Assembly (NCBI RefSeq): GCF_039529775.1
Contig: NZ_BAAANL010000006.1
Span: forward strand, 62,001 to 126,000
Direction of reading: 5' to 3'
Length of the DNA: 64,000 nt
Origin: Myceligenerans crystallogenes
GTDB taxonomy: Bacteria > Actinomycetota > Actinomycetes > Actinomycetales > Cellulomonadaceae
The first letter of the stretch is position 1. The number at the start of each line of letters is the position of its first letter. Position numbers and translations under genes: made by a program. Shown here piece after piece: positions 56,319-64,000 of the stretch. A model generated the notes under the pieces. The model was given only the letters and a program-made list of their open reading frames with translations. It was not told the origin of the DNA and made no database searches.

Positions 56319-57404
56319 ATGCCCGCACGCCACCGCCTGTCCGCCCGCACCCGGGTCGCCGTCCCGGCGCTCGTGCTGATCCCGCTGGTCGCGGCCGGTT
56401 CCGCACCGGTCGCGCACGCCGCGTGCGGGCCCCGCCCGGACGCCGCCGTCCGGATCGTCGTGGCCGCCGACGGCTCCGGCGACGCCACCACGGCCCAGGA
56501 GGCCGTCGACCTCGCCCCGGCCCACTCGGCCGGGCGCGTCGAGATCGTGTTCGAGCCGGGCGTCTACGCCGGCCGGGTCGAGGTGGACGCCGCCCACCCG
56601 AACCTGAGCTTCGTGGGCGGCACGGGCGACCCGCACGACGTCGTCCTCACCGACGACCGCGCGGCCGGCACGCCCAAGCCGGGCGGCGGCACCTGGGGCA
56701 CCACCGGCAGCGCGACGGTCACCGTCAAGGGCGCGGGCTTCCGGGCGCGCGGCGTCACGTTCGAGAACGCCTTCGACGAGGCCGCGCACCCGGAGTTCGG
56801 CGGGCATCAGGCGGTCGCCGTCAAGACGGCGGCGGACAAGGTCGTGTTCGACGACGTCCGGTTCCTCGGCAACCAGGACACCCTCTACCTCGACTCCCCG
56901 AGCGCGACGACCCCGGCGCGGGTCTACGTCCACGACAGCTACATCGAGGGCGACGTCGACTTCGTCTTCGGCCGCGCGACCGCCGTCGTCGACGACTCGA
57001 CGATCCGGGCCCTGCCGCGCGACTCGGACCCGAGCGGGTACGTCCTCGCCCCCAGCACGTCCCGGGAGTTCGAGCGCGGGTTCCTGCTGATCGACTCGCG
57101 GATCGTCTCGGACGCGCCCGCGGGGTCGTACTACCTGGGCCGCCCCTGGCACCCGTCGAGCGCGCCGGACAACGACCCGCGCGTCGTCGTCCGCGACACG
57201 ACGCTGGGCGCGTTCCTGAAGGAGGACCCGTGGACGACGATGTCCGGGTACGACTGGAACGAGGGCAGCGCCGCGGAGTACGACAACCACGGCGCGGGCG
57301 CCGTCGTGAACGAGCACCGGCCGCAGCTGTCGGACGCGCAGGCCGCGGACCACGAGATCGAGGACTACCTGTCCGGCTCCGACGGCTGGTCACCGCAGCG
57401 CTGA
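56319..57404 (+). CDS. Secreted pectinesterase (CE8)
   Basis: 361-residue exported enzyme that would remove methyl groups from pectin. Signal peptide about residues 1-34 (ending VAHAA). CE8 features in order: GHQAVAVKTAADKVVF, FLGNQDTLYL (catalytic Gln/Asp), YIEGDVDFVFG (second catalytic Asp), and YLGRPW (Arg). The right-handed beta helix is complete to the end. The ATG follows AGGAGG. A LacI-type palindrome is 42 bp upstream. It sits with other plant-cell-wall genes in this window (GH10 at 29, glycoside hydrolase at 59876). Confidence 0.92.
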   Translation: MPARHRLSARTRVAVPALVLIPLVAAGSAPVAHAACGPRPDAAVRIVVAADGSGDATTAQEAVDLAPAHSAGRVEIVFEPGVYAGRVEVDAAHPNLSFVGGTGDPHDVVLTDDRAAGTPKPGGGTWGTTGSATVTVKGAGFRARGVTFENAFDEAAHPEFGGHQAVAVKTAADKVVFDDVRFLGNQDTLYLDSPSATTPARVYVHDSYIEGDVDFVFGRATAVVDDSTIRALPRDSDPSGYVLAPSTSREFERGFLLIDSRIVSDAPAGSYYLGRPWHPSSAPDNDPRVVVRDTTLGAFLKEDPWTTMSGYDWNEGSAAEYDNHGAGAVVNEHRPQLSDAQAADHEIEDYLSGSDGWSPQR

Positions 57405-57472
57405 ACGCGCCCCGGCGGAAGATCTCTCGTTCCCTCGGGTTGTCTTTTCGGGTCGCGGCGACAGATAGTGGC

Positions 57473-57492
57473 TGTTGACAATGGTGTCAACA
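57473..57492 (+). promoter_or_regulatory. Operator upstream of glpF
   Basis: TGTTGACA-ATGG-TGTCAACA, a perfect 8-bp inverted repeat, 17 bp before the glpF ATG (57509). The left half includes a -35-like TTGACA (57475-57480), but no clear -10 follows, so this might instead be a downstream operator. The site has the symmetry of GntR or IclR-type operators. Confidence 0.65.
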
Positions 57493-57508
57493 CGTTTGGA
57501 GCGAAAAC

Positions 57509-58243
57509 ATGTCGGCTGCCCAAGTCTTCGTGACCGAGATGCTGGGGACGATGATCCTCCTGCTGCTCGGCTGCGGCGTCGTCGCGAACGCCATCCTGCC
57601 CGGCACCAAGGGGTCGGGCGGCGGATGGCTTCTGATCAACTTCGGCTGGGGCCTCGGCGTGTTCGCCGGGGTCTTCGTCGCGTTCAGCTCCGGGGCGCAC
57701 ATCAACCCGGCGGTGACCCTCGGCATCCTGGCGAGCGGGGCCGCGGAGTTCGGCCCGGGGATCGCCGCGACCGCCGGGAACGCGGTGATCTACATCGCGG
57801 CCCAGCTGGTGGGCGCGATCCTCGGGGCGGCCCTCGCGTGGCTCGCCCACAAGCAGCACTTCGACCTGGAGGCGCCCGCCGCGACCAAGCTGGGGGTGTT
57901 CTCCACCGGCCCGGAGATCCGCTCGTACGCGTGGAACCTGATCACCGAGATCGTGGCGACGTTCGTCCTGGTGTTCGTGATCCTGTCGTTCGCGAACTGG
58001 CCCGGGGACCTGGGGCCGCTCGCGGCGGCGCTGCTCGTGGTCGGGATCGGCGCGAGCCTCGGCGGGCCCACCGGGTACGCCATCAACCCCGCCCGCGACC
58101 TGGGCCCGCGCATCGCGCACGCGCTGCTGCCCATCAAGGGCAAGGGTTCCAGCGACTGGGGGTACTCGTGGGTGCCCGTCGTCGGCCCGATCATCGGCGG
58201 CGTCCTGGCGGGCCTGCTGGCCCCCGCCGTAGCGTTCGCCTAG
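57509..58243 (+). CDS. glpF: Glycerol facilitator (MIP/aquaporin family)
   Basis: 244-residue channel with six helices and the two half-helices that carry the NPA motifs: HINPAVT (N66) and AINPARD (N at about 193). The selectivity Arg follows the second NPA, and GCGVVANAI and GPRIAHALLPI are typical of glycerol facilitators. It is followed by glpK after 46 bp, so it would take in glycerol for phosphorylation. GGAG is 7 nt before the ATG. glpD is not in the window. Confidence 0.93.
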   Translation: MSAAQVFVTEMLGTMILLLLGCGVVANAILPGTKGSGGGWLLINFGWGLGVFAGVFVAFSSGAHINPAVTLGILASGAAEFGPGIAATAGNAVIYIAAQLVGAILGAALAWLAHKQHFDLEAPAATKLGVFSTGPEIRSYAWNLITEIVATFVLVFVILSFANWPGDLGPLAAALLVVGIGASLGGPTGYAINPARDLGPRIAHALLPIKGKGSSDWGYSWVPVVGPIIGGVLAGLLAPAVAFA

Positions 58244-58289
58244 CAGACCTCGATGCCTCGAGCCCACGACGAAGTGAAGGAGATTTTTC

Positions 58290-59804
58290 ATGGCTGACTA
58301 CGTCCTCGCCATCGACCAGGGCACGACGAGCTCCCGGGCCATCGTGTTCGACCACGCCGGAACGATCGTCGCGACCGGGCAGCTGGAGCACGACCAGATC
58401 TTCCCGCAGCCCGGCTGGGTCGAGCACGATCCGGAGCAGATCTGGGACAACACGCGGCACGCCGTCGGGAACGCCCTGACCAGGGCCAACATCAACCACA
58501 CCGACCTCGCCGCGGTCGGCGTCACGAACCAGCGCGAGACCACCGTCGTCTGGAACCGGCGCACCGGCAAGCCCGTGTACAACGCGATCGTGTGGCAGGA
58601 CACCCGCACGCAGGCGATCGTCGACGCGCTCGGCGGCGACGCCGGGGCCGACAAGTACAAGAGCATCGTCGGCCTGCCGCTGGCGACCTACTTCTCCGGG
58701 CCCAAGGTGAAGTGGATCCTCGACAACGTCGAGGGCGCGCGGGAGGCCGCCGAGCGGGGCGACCTGCTGTTCGGCAACACGGACGCGTGGCTGCTGTGGA
58801 ACATGACGGGCGGCGTCGAGGGCGGCGTGCACGTCACGGACGTCACCAACGCGTCGCGCACCATGCTGATGGACCTGGACACGCTGTCCTGGCGCGAGGA
58901 CATCGCCGCGGACATGGGCATCCCGCTGTCGATGCTGCCGGAGATCCGGTCGTCGTCGGAGGTGTACGGCCACGGGCGCGCGCACGGCATGGTGCCGGGC
59001 GTGCCCATCGCGGGCATCCTCGGCGACCAGCAGGCCGCCACGTTCGGCCAGGCGTGCTTCGAGGTGGGCACGGCCAAGAACACCTACGGCACGGGCAACT
59101 TCATGCTGCTCAACACGGGCACCGAGAAGATCCCGTCGAAGAACGGCCTGCTCACCACGGTCTGCTACAAGATCGGCGACGCCGCCCCGACGTACGCGCT
59201 GGAGGGGTCGATCGCGGTGACCGGCTCGCTGGTGCAGTGGCTGCGGGACAACCTCGGCCTGTTCGCCGACGCGCCCGACATCGAGTACCTCGCGGGCAAG
59301 GTCGAGGACAACGGCGGCGCCTACTTCGTCCCGGCGTTCTCCGGCCTGTTCGCGCCGTACTGGCGCCCCGACGCCCGCGGCGCCCTGGTGGGCCTGACCC
59401 GGTACGTGAACCGCAACCACATCGCCCGCGCCGCGCTGGAGGCCACGGCCTACCAGACCCGCGAGGTCGTGGACGCGATGCGCGCCGACTCGGGCGTGGA
59501 GCTGACGGAGCTCAAGGTCGACGGCGGGATGGTCGCCAACCAACTGCTCATGCAGTTCCAGGCCGACCAGCTCGGGGTCGACGTCGTGCGCCCGCAGGTC
59601 GCCGAGACGACGGCGCTGGGCGCGGCCTACGCCGCGGGCATCGCCGTGTGCTTCTGGTCCGGGGAGGCCGACGTCACCGCGAACTGGGCCGAGGGCGCGC
59701 GCTGGACGCCGTCCCTGCCCGGCGAGGAGCGCGACCGGCTGTACCGCAACTGGAAGAAGGCCGTCACCAAGACCCTGGACTGGGTGGACGAGGACGTGCG
59801 GTAG
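58290..59804 (+). CDS. glpK: Glycerol kinase
   Basis: 504-residue FGGY-type kinase that makes glycerol-3-phosphate. It has AIDQGTTSSRAIVFD (phosphate-binding), NQRETTVVWNR (substrate), DTRTQ, GILGDQQAATFGQ, and VDGGMVANQLLMQ, all in family order and normal length. The strong ribosome site GAAGGAG precedes the ATG. It is in one unit with glpF; the likely control point is the palindrome upstream of glpF. Confidence 0.95.
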   Translation: MADYVLAIDQGTTSSRAIVFDHAGTIVATGQLEHDQIFPQPGWVEHDPEQIWDNTRHAVGNALTRANINHTDLAAVGVTNQRETTVVWNRRTGKPVYNAIVWQDTRTQAIVDALGGDAGADKYKSIVGLPLATYFSGPKVKWILDNVEGAREAAERGDLLFGNTDAWLLWNMTGGVEGGVHVTDVTNASRTMLMDLDTLSWREDIAADMGIPLSMLPEIRSSSEVYGHGRAHGMVPGVPIAGILGDQQAATFGQACFEVGTAKNTYGTGNFMLLNTGTEKIPSKNGLLTTVCYKIGDAAPTYALEGSIAVTGSLVQWLRDNLGLFADAPDIEYLAGKVEDNGGAYFVPAFSGLFAPYWRPDARGALVGLTRYVNRNHIARAALEATAYQTREVVDAMRADSGVELTELKVDGGMVANQLLMQFQADQLGVDVVRPQVAETTALGAAYAAGIAVCFWSGEADVTANWAEGARWTPSLPGEERDRLYRNWKKAVTKTLDWVDEDVR

Positions 59805-59825
59805 TTCGCGGGAAGGGGGACGACG

Positions 59826-59855
59826 ACGCCGGGGTGGCGGTGACCACCCCGGCGT
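59826..59855. terminator. Bidirectional terminator between glpK and the glycoside hydrolase
   Basis: Perfect 12-bp stem (ACGCCGGGGTGG at 59826-59837 with CCACCCCGGCGT at 59844-59855), 6-nt loop, between convergent genes ending at 59804 and 59876. Confidence 0.8.
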
Positions 59856-59875
59856 TCGCGCTGCTCAGGACCGGA

Positions 59876-61621
59876 TCAGGACAGCGTGATGTTGTCCAGC
59901 TCGGCGTACCCCGTCCCGCCGCCGAAGTTCGGCGATCCCTTCGCCAGGCGGATCATGTTGTACCCGGCCCGGAGGTTCACCTGGACCTGCACGGTGGAGA
60001 ACTGCCCCCAGCCCGCCGTCGGCGGGTAGGACACCGTGGAGAACGCGCCGCCGTTGTAGGCCAACCCATGCGTCGACGTCGAACCGGTCCCGTTCGCGTA
60101 CCGGATCGTCATCGTGTAAGTCCGCGCCGCCGGCACGTTCACCGTGAAGTCGACGAAGCTGTGCGAGCGCATGTCGGCGCTGCCGTCGATCCCGCCGACG
60201 TAGTACCCGTTCGACGCCGACGACGACGCCGTGGCGGGCCGGGCGTTGACGGGCGAGGCGTTCTCCGCCTCGTAGACCTGCTGCCACGACGTCGCCGGCC
60301 CTGCGGCCGGGGTGACGACGACCTGGTACGCGCCCTCCGCCGTCATCCCGTTGACCGGGACGGTGACGCCGCCGTTCGACACCGACATGGTCGTGCTCGA
60401 CATGACCGTCGGCGCGGCGACATGGGTGTGCCGCCCGCTGCCCGGGACGGACCGCACGGTCACGCGGACCGAGGACCCGAAGGACGACAGGCCGTTGACG
60501 CGCACGGCGTTGTTGCCGGAGTCACCGCCCAGCACCACGTCGACGATCTTGCGCGAGGAGTCGTAGGCGGCGACGCCGTCGAGCCAGCTGGACGGCGTCG
60601 TGCGCACGACGTTGCCCGCCATCTGGCCGTACCAGCGGTAGGCCCAGTACGACGCCGTCGGCTGACCCTGCAACGTGAACAGGCCGTCGAACGTGCCGGC
60701 CTCGAACCAGTACGCGCGGTGCGCCTCCCGGGCGCCGTGCCGCTCGAGCACCGAGATCCAGTGCACCGCCACGCTCGGGATGTCCATCTGGTTGAGGGAG
60801 TTGTACTCGTTGATCGCGATGGGCCGCGGGCTGATGCCCAGGGATCGCTCGATGGCGCGGTAGTCGGCGACGTGGTCGTCGAAGGAGTTCCAGTCCATGT
60901 CGCCGAGCTCGTGCCAGACGATGACGTCCGGGACCGTGCCCGTGTTCTTCGCGTGGGTCAGGAACGCGAGCATGCGGTTGTGGCTGTAGTGCGAGTCGCT
61001 GGGCCCGACGATCGGCGTCACGGGGTCGAGCGAGCGGATCAGACGGTGGGTGCGGGTCCAGCCGTCGTGCCAGGACCCGGCCGCGGCGTCCCACGTCCAG
61101 TCCGGCTCGTTCCAGAGCTCCCAGCCCTGGATGTTCGTGGTCGACGTCGCCGCCAGGCGCTTGCCGACCATGGTGCGGACCTTCGACTCCCAGTCGCCCC
61201 AGCCCTGCCAGCGGTAGGGGAAGCTCGGGTAGATGTCGGGCATCCGGATGAACTGCTGGGCACCCGCGCGGGTGAGGTTCGCCGCGACGTGGAGCGAGTC
61301 GCAGCAGGGCTCCGTGGCGCCGTTGCCCAGATGGGTCGTGCCGGGCGCTGGCTGGGTGAAGCTGATGGGGCTGAGCGGGAGCAGCTGCTCGGTGGTAGGC
61401 CTCGTGTCGGAGCCGACGCCGTACAGGCCGCCCGCGCCCACGTGGGTCACGGGCCGGACGGTGCTCCCGACGTCGACGACGAGCGTGTTGCCCGCCGCGT
61501 TCGCCGCGCCGCCGGTCGGGACCAGGGCGGCGGCGAGCACGAGGGCCGTGACGCCGAGCGGTGACAGCAGGCGCCGGGCGACCCGGCGCGTTCGCGGCCC
61601 GTGGGGCCAGTCTCGTTTCAT
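59876..61621 (-). CDS. Secreted glycoside hydrolase (clan-A-like) with C-terminal CBM
   Basis: 581-residue exported enzyme. Signal peptide about residues 1-42. The catalytic part (about 43-430) has WELWNEPDW (acid/base Glu near 171) and INEYN (nucleophile Glu near 272), the clan GH-A pattern, closest in feel to GH39/GH5-like enzymes but not assignable by eye. A C-terminal carbohydrate-binding module of CBM35/CBM6 type (about 450-581) begins VYEAENASPVNARP and ends GYAELDNITLS. An all-beta spacer lies between them. It is divergent from a LacI gene with three GAACCGGTTC operators between them, so it is probably part of that regulon. The substrate is unknown; xylan, arabinan or galactan fit the context. 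Confidence 0.8.
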   Translation of the reverse strand: MKRDWPHGPRTRRVARRLLSPLGVTALVLAAALVPTGGAANAAGNTLVVDVGSTVRPVTHVGAGGLYGVGSDTRPTTEQLLPLSPISFTQPAPGTTHLGNGATEPCCDSLHVAANLTRAGAQQFIRMPDIYPSFPYRWQGWGDWESKVRTMVGKRLAATSTTNIQGWELWNEPDWTWDAAAGSWHDGWTRTHRLIRSLDPVTPIVGPSDSHYSHNRMLAFLTHAKNTGTVPDVIVWHELGDMDWNSFDDHVADYRAIERSLGISPRPIAINEYNSLNQMDIPSVAVHWISVLERHGAREAHRAYWFEAGTFDGLFTLQGQPTASYWAYRWYGQMAGNVVRTTPSSWLDGVAAYDSSRKIVDVVLGGDSGNNAVRVNGLSSFGSSVRVTVRSVPGSGRHTHVAAPTVMSSTTMSVSNGGVTVPVNGMTAEGAYQVVVTPAAGPATSWQQVYEAENASPVNARPATASSSASNGYYVGGIDGSADMRSHSFVDFTVNVPAARTYTMTIRYANGTGSTSTHGLAYNGGAFSTVSYPPTAGWGQFSTVQVQVNLRAGYNMIRLAKGSPNFGGGTGYAELDNITLS

Positions 61622-61666
61622 GGGGCGATCTCCTCGTTGAGATGCGAACAGGGATGGAGCAGTTGT

Positions 61667-61676
61667 GAACCGGTTC
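61667..61676 (-). promoter_or_regulatory. LacI-type operator 1, glycoside hydrolase side
   Basis: GAACCGGTTC, a perfect 10-bp palindrome, in TGTGAACCGGTTCGACA. It lies 46 bp upstream of the glycoside hydrolase ATG (61621). A weaker TCGAAC-GCC-GTTCGA repeat is at 61707-61721. Confidence 0.75.
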
Positions 61677-61785
61677 GACAACCCGGCTCGGTGCGCGACG
61701 CTAGTTTCGAACGCCGTTCGATGCAAGACCCTGGCAACCAAGCCGATCGAGGCTTGCGCGATTCCGGCGCGATGTGGTTGAGTGC

Positions 61786-61812
61786 GAACCGGTTCACAAT
61801 GCGAACCGGTTC
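61786..61812 (+). promoter_or_regulatory. LacI-type operators 2 and 3, LacI side
   Basis: Two GAACCGGTTC palindromes at 61786-61795 and 61803-61812, within a 17-bp tandem repeat TGCGAACCGGTTCACA(A/T). They are 25-41 bp before the LacI GTG (61837) and probably give tight autoregulation. Confidence 0.8.
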
Positions 61813-61836
61813 ACATCCATCTGGAGGAGGAGCACC

Positions 61837-62859
61837 GTGGCTACCATCGGCGACGTCGCGCGGCTGGCGGGGGTGTCCCGCAGCACCGTCTCGTACGCGC
61901 TGTCCGGCAAGCGCGCGATCTCCGACCAGGCGCGCGCCCGCGTGGAGGCCGCCGTCGCCGAGCTGGGCTACACCCCGAACGCGGGCGCCCGGGCCCTGGC
62001 CACCTCCCAGACGATGGTGATCGGCCTGCTGGCGGAGTTCCTCGAGGACGAGTTCGCCCCGGCCATGCTGCAGTACATCCAGGGCGTCTCGAACACGGCC
62101 CACGAGCTGGGCTACGACATCCTGCTCGTCACGGAGGCCGAGGGGACGCGCGGCCTGAAGCGGATCACCGACTCGCGGATGGTCGACGGCGTCGTGCTGC
62201 TCAACGTGGCGGAGGACGACGGGCGGCTGCCCGTGCTGCGGGCCGCGCCCCAGCCGGGCGCGCTCGTCGGGCTGCCCGGCGACTGCACCGGGGTGGACGT
62301 GTTCGACCTCGACTTCGAGGAGACCGGCCGGCACATGCTCGAGCACCTCGCCCGGCTCGGGCACCGCGAGCTGATCCTCGTCTCGCAGCCGGAGCACGTC
62401 GAGCTGCGCGGCGGCGCGTACGTGTGGCGGCTGCGGAACGCGGCCGCGCGGGCGGCGCAGGCGCGCGGCATCACGCTGCACGCGGTCTCGGGCGCGTCGC
62501 GCCAGCCCGACATCGGCCGCGACCTGCACGCCGCCCTCGACGCCCACCCGGGCGCGACCGGCCTGATCCTCAACAACGAGGCCGCCGCGGCGGCCCTGCC
62601 GTCGGTGATGCACGAGCGCGGGCTCGCCGCGCCGCGCGACCTGTCGGTCGTGGGCCGGTACTCGGCCGAGTTCGCGAGCACGTTCTCCCTGCCGTACTCG
62701 TCCGTCGAGTCGGCGCCGGACCGCCTCGGCCGCATGGCCGTACGCCAGCTGGTGCGCCGCATCGAGGGCGAGATCACCCCGGACGACCCGTACGTCGTCC
62801 GCTTCGTCTCCCCCGAGCTCGTCGACCGCGGCAGCACCGGCGCGCCGCCCGCCGGCTGA
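61837..62859 (+). CDS. LacI-family regulator of sugar-use genes
   Basis: 340-residue LacI-type repressor. HTH: TIGDVARLAGVSRSTVSYAL (about residues 3-22); hinge ALATSQTMVIG; effector domain with VDGVVLLNVAEDDGR, RLGHRELILVSQPEH and DLSVVGRYSAEFASTFSLPYSSVE. GTG start with GGAGGAGG upstream. It faces the glycoside hydrolase gene and precedes a sugar-binding protein gene by 118 bp, with three operators in between. The ligand is probably a breakdown product of the polysaccharide these enzymes use. Confidence 0.92.
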   Translation: MATIGDVARLAGVSRSTVSYALSGKRAISDQARARVEAAVAELGYTPNAGARALATSQTMVIGLLAEFLEDEFAPAMLQYIQGVSNTAHELGYDILLVTEAEGTRGLKRITDSRMVDGVVLLNVAEDDGRLPVLRAAPQPGALVGLPGDCTGVDVFDLDFEETGRHMLEHLARLGHRELILVSQPEHVELRGGAYVWRLRNAAARAAQARGITLHAVSGASRQPDIGRDLHAALDAHPGATGLILNNEAAAAALPSVMHERGLAAPRDLSVVGRYSAEFASTFSLPYSSVESAPDRLGRMAVRQLVRRIEGEITPDDPYVVRFVSPELVDRGSTGAPPAG

Positions 62860-62977
62860 GCCCTTCCCCCCGCCGGCCCGCGGCCCTGCCGCGCGGCCCC
62901 CGTGTTAACGCTCACCTGCCTTCCTGCTTCCCCGCACGAGATCCGGGCCGCAGGGCCCCTGTTCAAGGAGGAACACG

Positions 62978-64000
62978 ATGTACCGAACCAGGCGCGCACG
63001 CCTGCGCACCCTGTCAGCCGGCGTCGCGGCGGTCGCCGTCGCCGGATCGCTCGCCGCGTGCTCCGGGGGCGACGACGCCGGTGGCGGCTCGTCCGACGCC
63101 GCCGGCGGGACCTACACCTGGTGGGACCCGTACCCGCAGCACGAGGACGGCTCCGGCTGGGCGGGGCGCGTGGCGGCCTGCGGCGAGGAGGCCGGGGTCA
63201 CGATCGAGCGCACCGCCTACGACACCACCGCCCTGACCAACCAGGCGCTGCTCGCCGCGCAGGAGGGCACGTCGCCGGACGTCATCCTGCTGGACAACCC
63301 GGCGGTGTCCACGCTCGCCGACACCGGCATGCTGACCACCACCGAGGAGCTCGGCCTCGACACGTCCGCGATCGACGAGAACCTGCTCGCGGCGGGCGTC
63401 GTCGACGGCGCGACCTACGGCATCCCGATCGGCGCCAACACCCTGTCGCTGTACTACAACGCGGAGATCCTCGAGGACGCGCAGGTGGACCCGGCGTCGA
63501 TCACCGACTGGGAGTCGCTGACCGCGGCGCTGGCCGACGTGAAGCAGGCCGGCAAGCAGGGCATCACGTTCGCCGGGATCGGCACGGAGGAGGGCTCGTT
63601 CCAGTTCCTGCCCTGGTTCTGGGGCGCGGGCGCCGACCTGCGCGAGCTCGACTCCCCCGAGGCCGTCGCGGCGCTGGAGCTGTGGAAGGGCTGGCTGGAC
63701 GAGGGCTACGCCCCGCAGTCGGTCATCGGCAACTCGCAGAACACCACGTGGGAGGAGTTCCTCACCGGTGACTTCGCGTTCGCGGAGAACGGCACGTGGC
63801 AGGTGAACAGCGCGGCCGAGGCGACGTTCGAGACCGGGCTGATCCAGCTGCCGGCCCGCGACGGCGGCGTCGCCCCGGCGCCGACGGGCGGCGAGTTCCT
63901 CGTCACCCCGGTGCAGGAGGACACCGCGCGCTACGAGGTCACGCGGCAGATCGCGGAGTGCATGACGACGCCGGAGGGCCTGGTCGAGACCGCGAACACC
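62978..64000 (+). CDS. ABC sugar transporter substrate-binding lipoprotein (partial)
   Basis: First 341 codons of an extracellular solute-binding protein (family 1 type) that runs off the window. It has a signal peptide with lipobox SLAAC (Cys28), a Gly/Asp/Ser linker, then WWDPYPQHEDGSG, GTSPDVILLDNPAVSTLADTG, YGIPIGANTLSLYYN and PTGGEFLVTP, all typical of sugar-binding lipoproteins of ABC importers. AAGGAGG precedes the ATG. The permease genes should follow beyond the window. It probably imports the oligosaccharide recognised by the LacI regulator upstream. Confidence 0.92.
   Translation, partial: MYRTRRARLRTLSAGVAAVAVAGSLAACSGGDDAGGGSSDAAGGTYTWWDPYPQHEDGSGWAGRVAACGEEAGVTIERTAYDTTALTNQALLAAQEGTSPDVILLDNPAVSTLADTGMLTTTEELGLDTSAIDENLLAAGVVDGATYGIPIGANTLSLYYNAEILEDAQVDPASITDWESLTAALADVKQAGKQGITFAGIGTEEGSFQFLPWFWGAGADLRELDSPEAVAALELWKGWLDEGYAPQSVIGNSQNTTWEEFLTGDFAFAENGTWQVNSAAEATFETGLIQLPARDGGVAPAPTGGEFLVTPVQEDTARYEVTRQIAECMTTPEGLVETANT

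Noticed and set aside
1..64000. CRISPR arrays, rRNA genes, complete tRNA genes, insertion sequences
   Set aside because: I looked for direct repeats with regular spacers, conserved rRNA segments, cloverleaf ends and transposase motifs, and found none I could support.

Overview
The window is very GC-rich DNA with dense coding, many GTG starts and starts without a Shine-Dalgarno sequence. It carries an InhA-type FabI beside FabG, an actinobacterial GlgA/GlgC pair, a SURF1/DUF3099 cluster and several plant-polysaccharide enzymes under LacI-type operators. This fits a high-GC actinobacterium, most likely a plant-matter-degrading member of Micrococcales such as Promicromonosporaceae or Cellulomonadaceae. 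The family placement is inference from gene content; no 16S gene is present.

Layout. 0-6.3 kb: a GH10 xylanase, then a TetR-controlled heterodimeric ABC exporter whose two genes are joined by a 26-codon ORF. 6.3-13 kb: SPFH/NfeD membrane pair, an ABC ATPase, serB, a SixA-like phosphatase, fabI and fabG. 13-19.2 kb: a large secreted subtilase and divergent glgA/glgC. 19.3-20 kb: a HigBA-like toxin-antitoxin pair. 20-27 kb: a LacI regulator divergent from a tandem-HAD phosphatase gene co-directional with a complete ECF transporter (S, fused A-A', T). 27-28.7 kb: DUF3099, a small Cys/His protein and SURF1. 28.7-34.3 kb: a redox module (ApbE, FMN-binding protein, ferric-reductase-like flavocytochrome, OmpR-type response regulator, DUF305 lipoprotein, histidine kinase). 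34.3-38 kb: YpfJ-type metallopeptidase, an MFS pump with its MarR regulator, and a VOC protein.

38-41.1 kb looks like an inserted or recombined accessory segment. It holds a ~900-bp stretch without a convincing gene, a metzincin-like protease with three C-terminal CxxC repeats and no signal peptide, and a divergent STAND-like NTPase gene cut off inside its Walker A motif. That gene is joined directly to a LacI regulator which has lost its DNA-binding half.

41.9-48.5 kb: a SigE-type ECF sigma factor with its translationally coupled partner, an ABC-F ATPase, an HxlR/RidA pair, two cell-envelope proteins (one an extremely Met/Asp/Glu-rich lipoprotein) and gluconokinase. 48.6-53.6 kb: thiamin biosynthesis, with thiO-thiS-thiG-thiF behind a TPP riboswitch and thiE divergent. 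53.6-56.2 kb: an EF-hand protein and a TetR/MFS efflux pair. 56.3-64 kb: carbohydrate and glycerol use, with a secreted pectinesterase, glycerol facilitator and glycerol kinase, a secreted clan-A-like glycoside hydrolase with a CBM, its LacI regulator with three identical operators, and the start of an ABC sugar-binding protein that runs off the end.

A recurring feature is a TANNNT -10 hexamer placed 6-8 nt before the start codon; I find 15 cases. These genes are probably transcribed as leaderless mRNAs.
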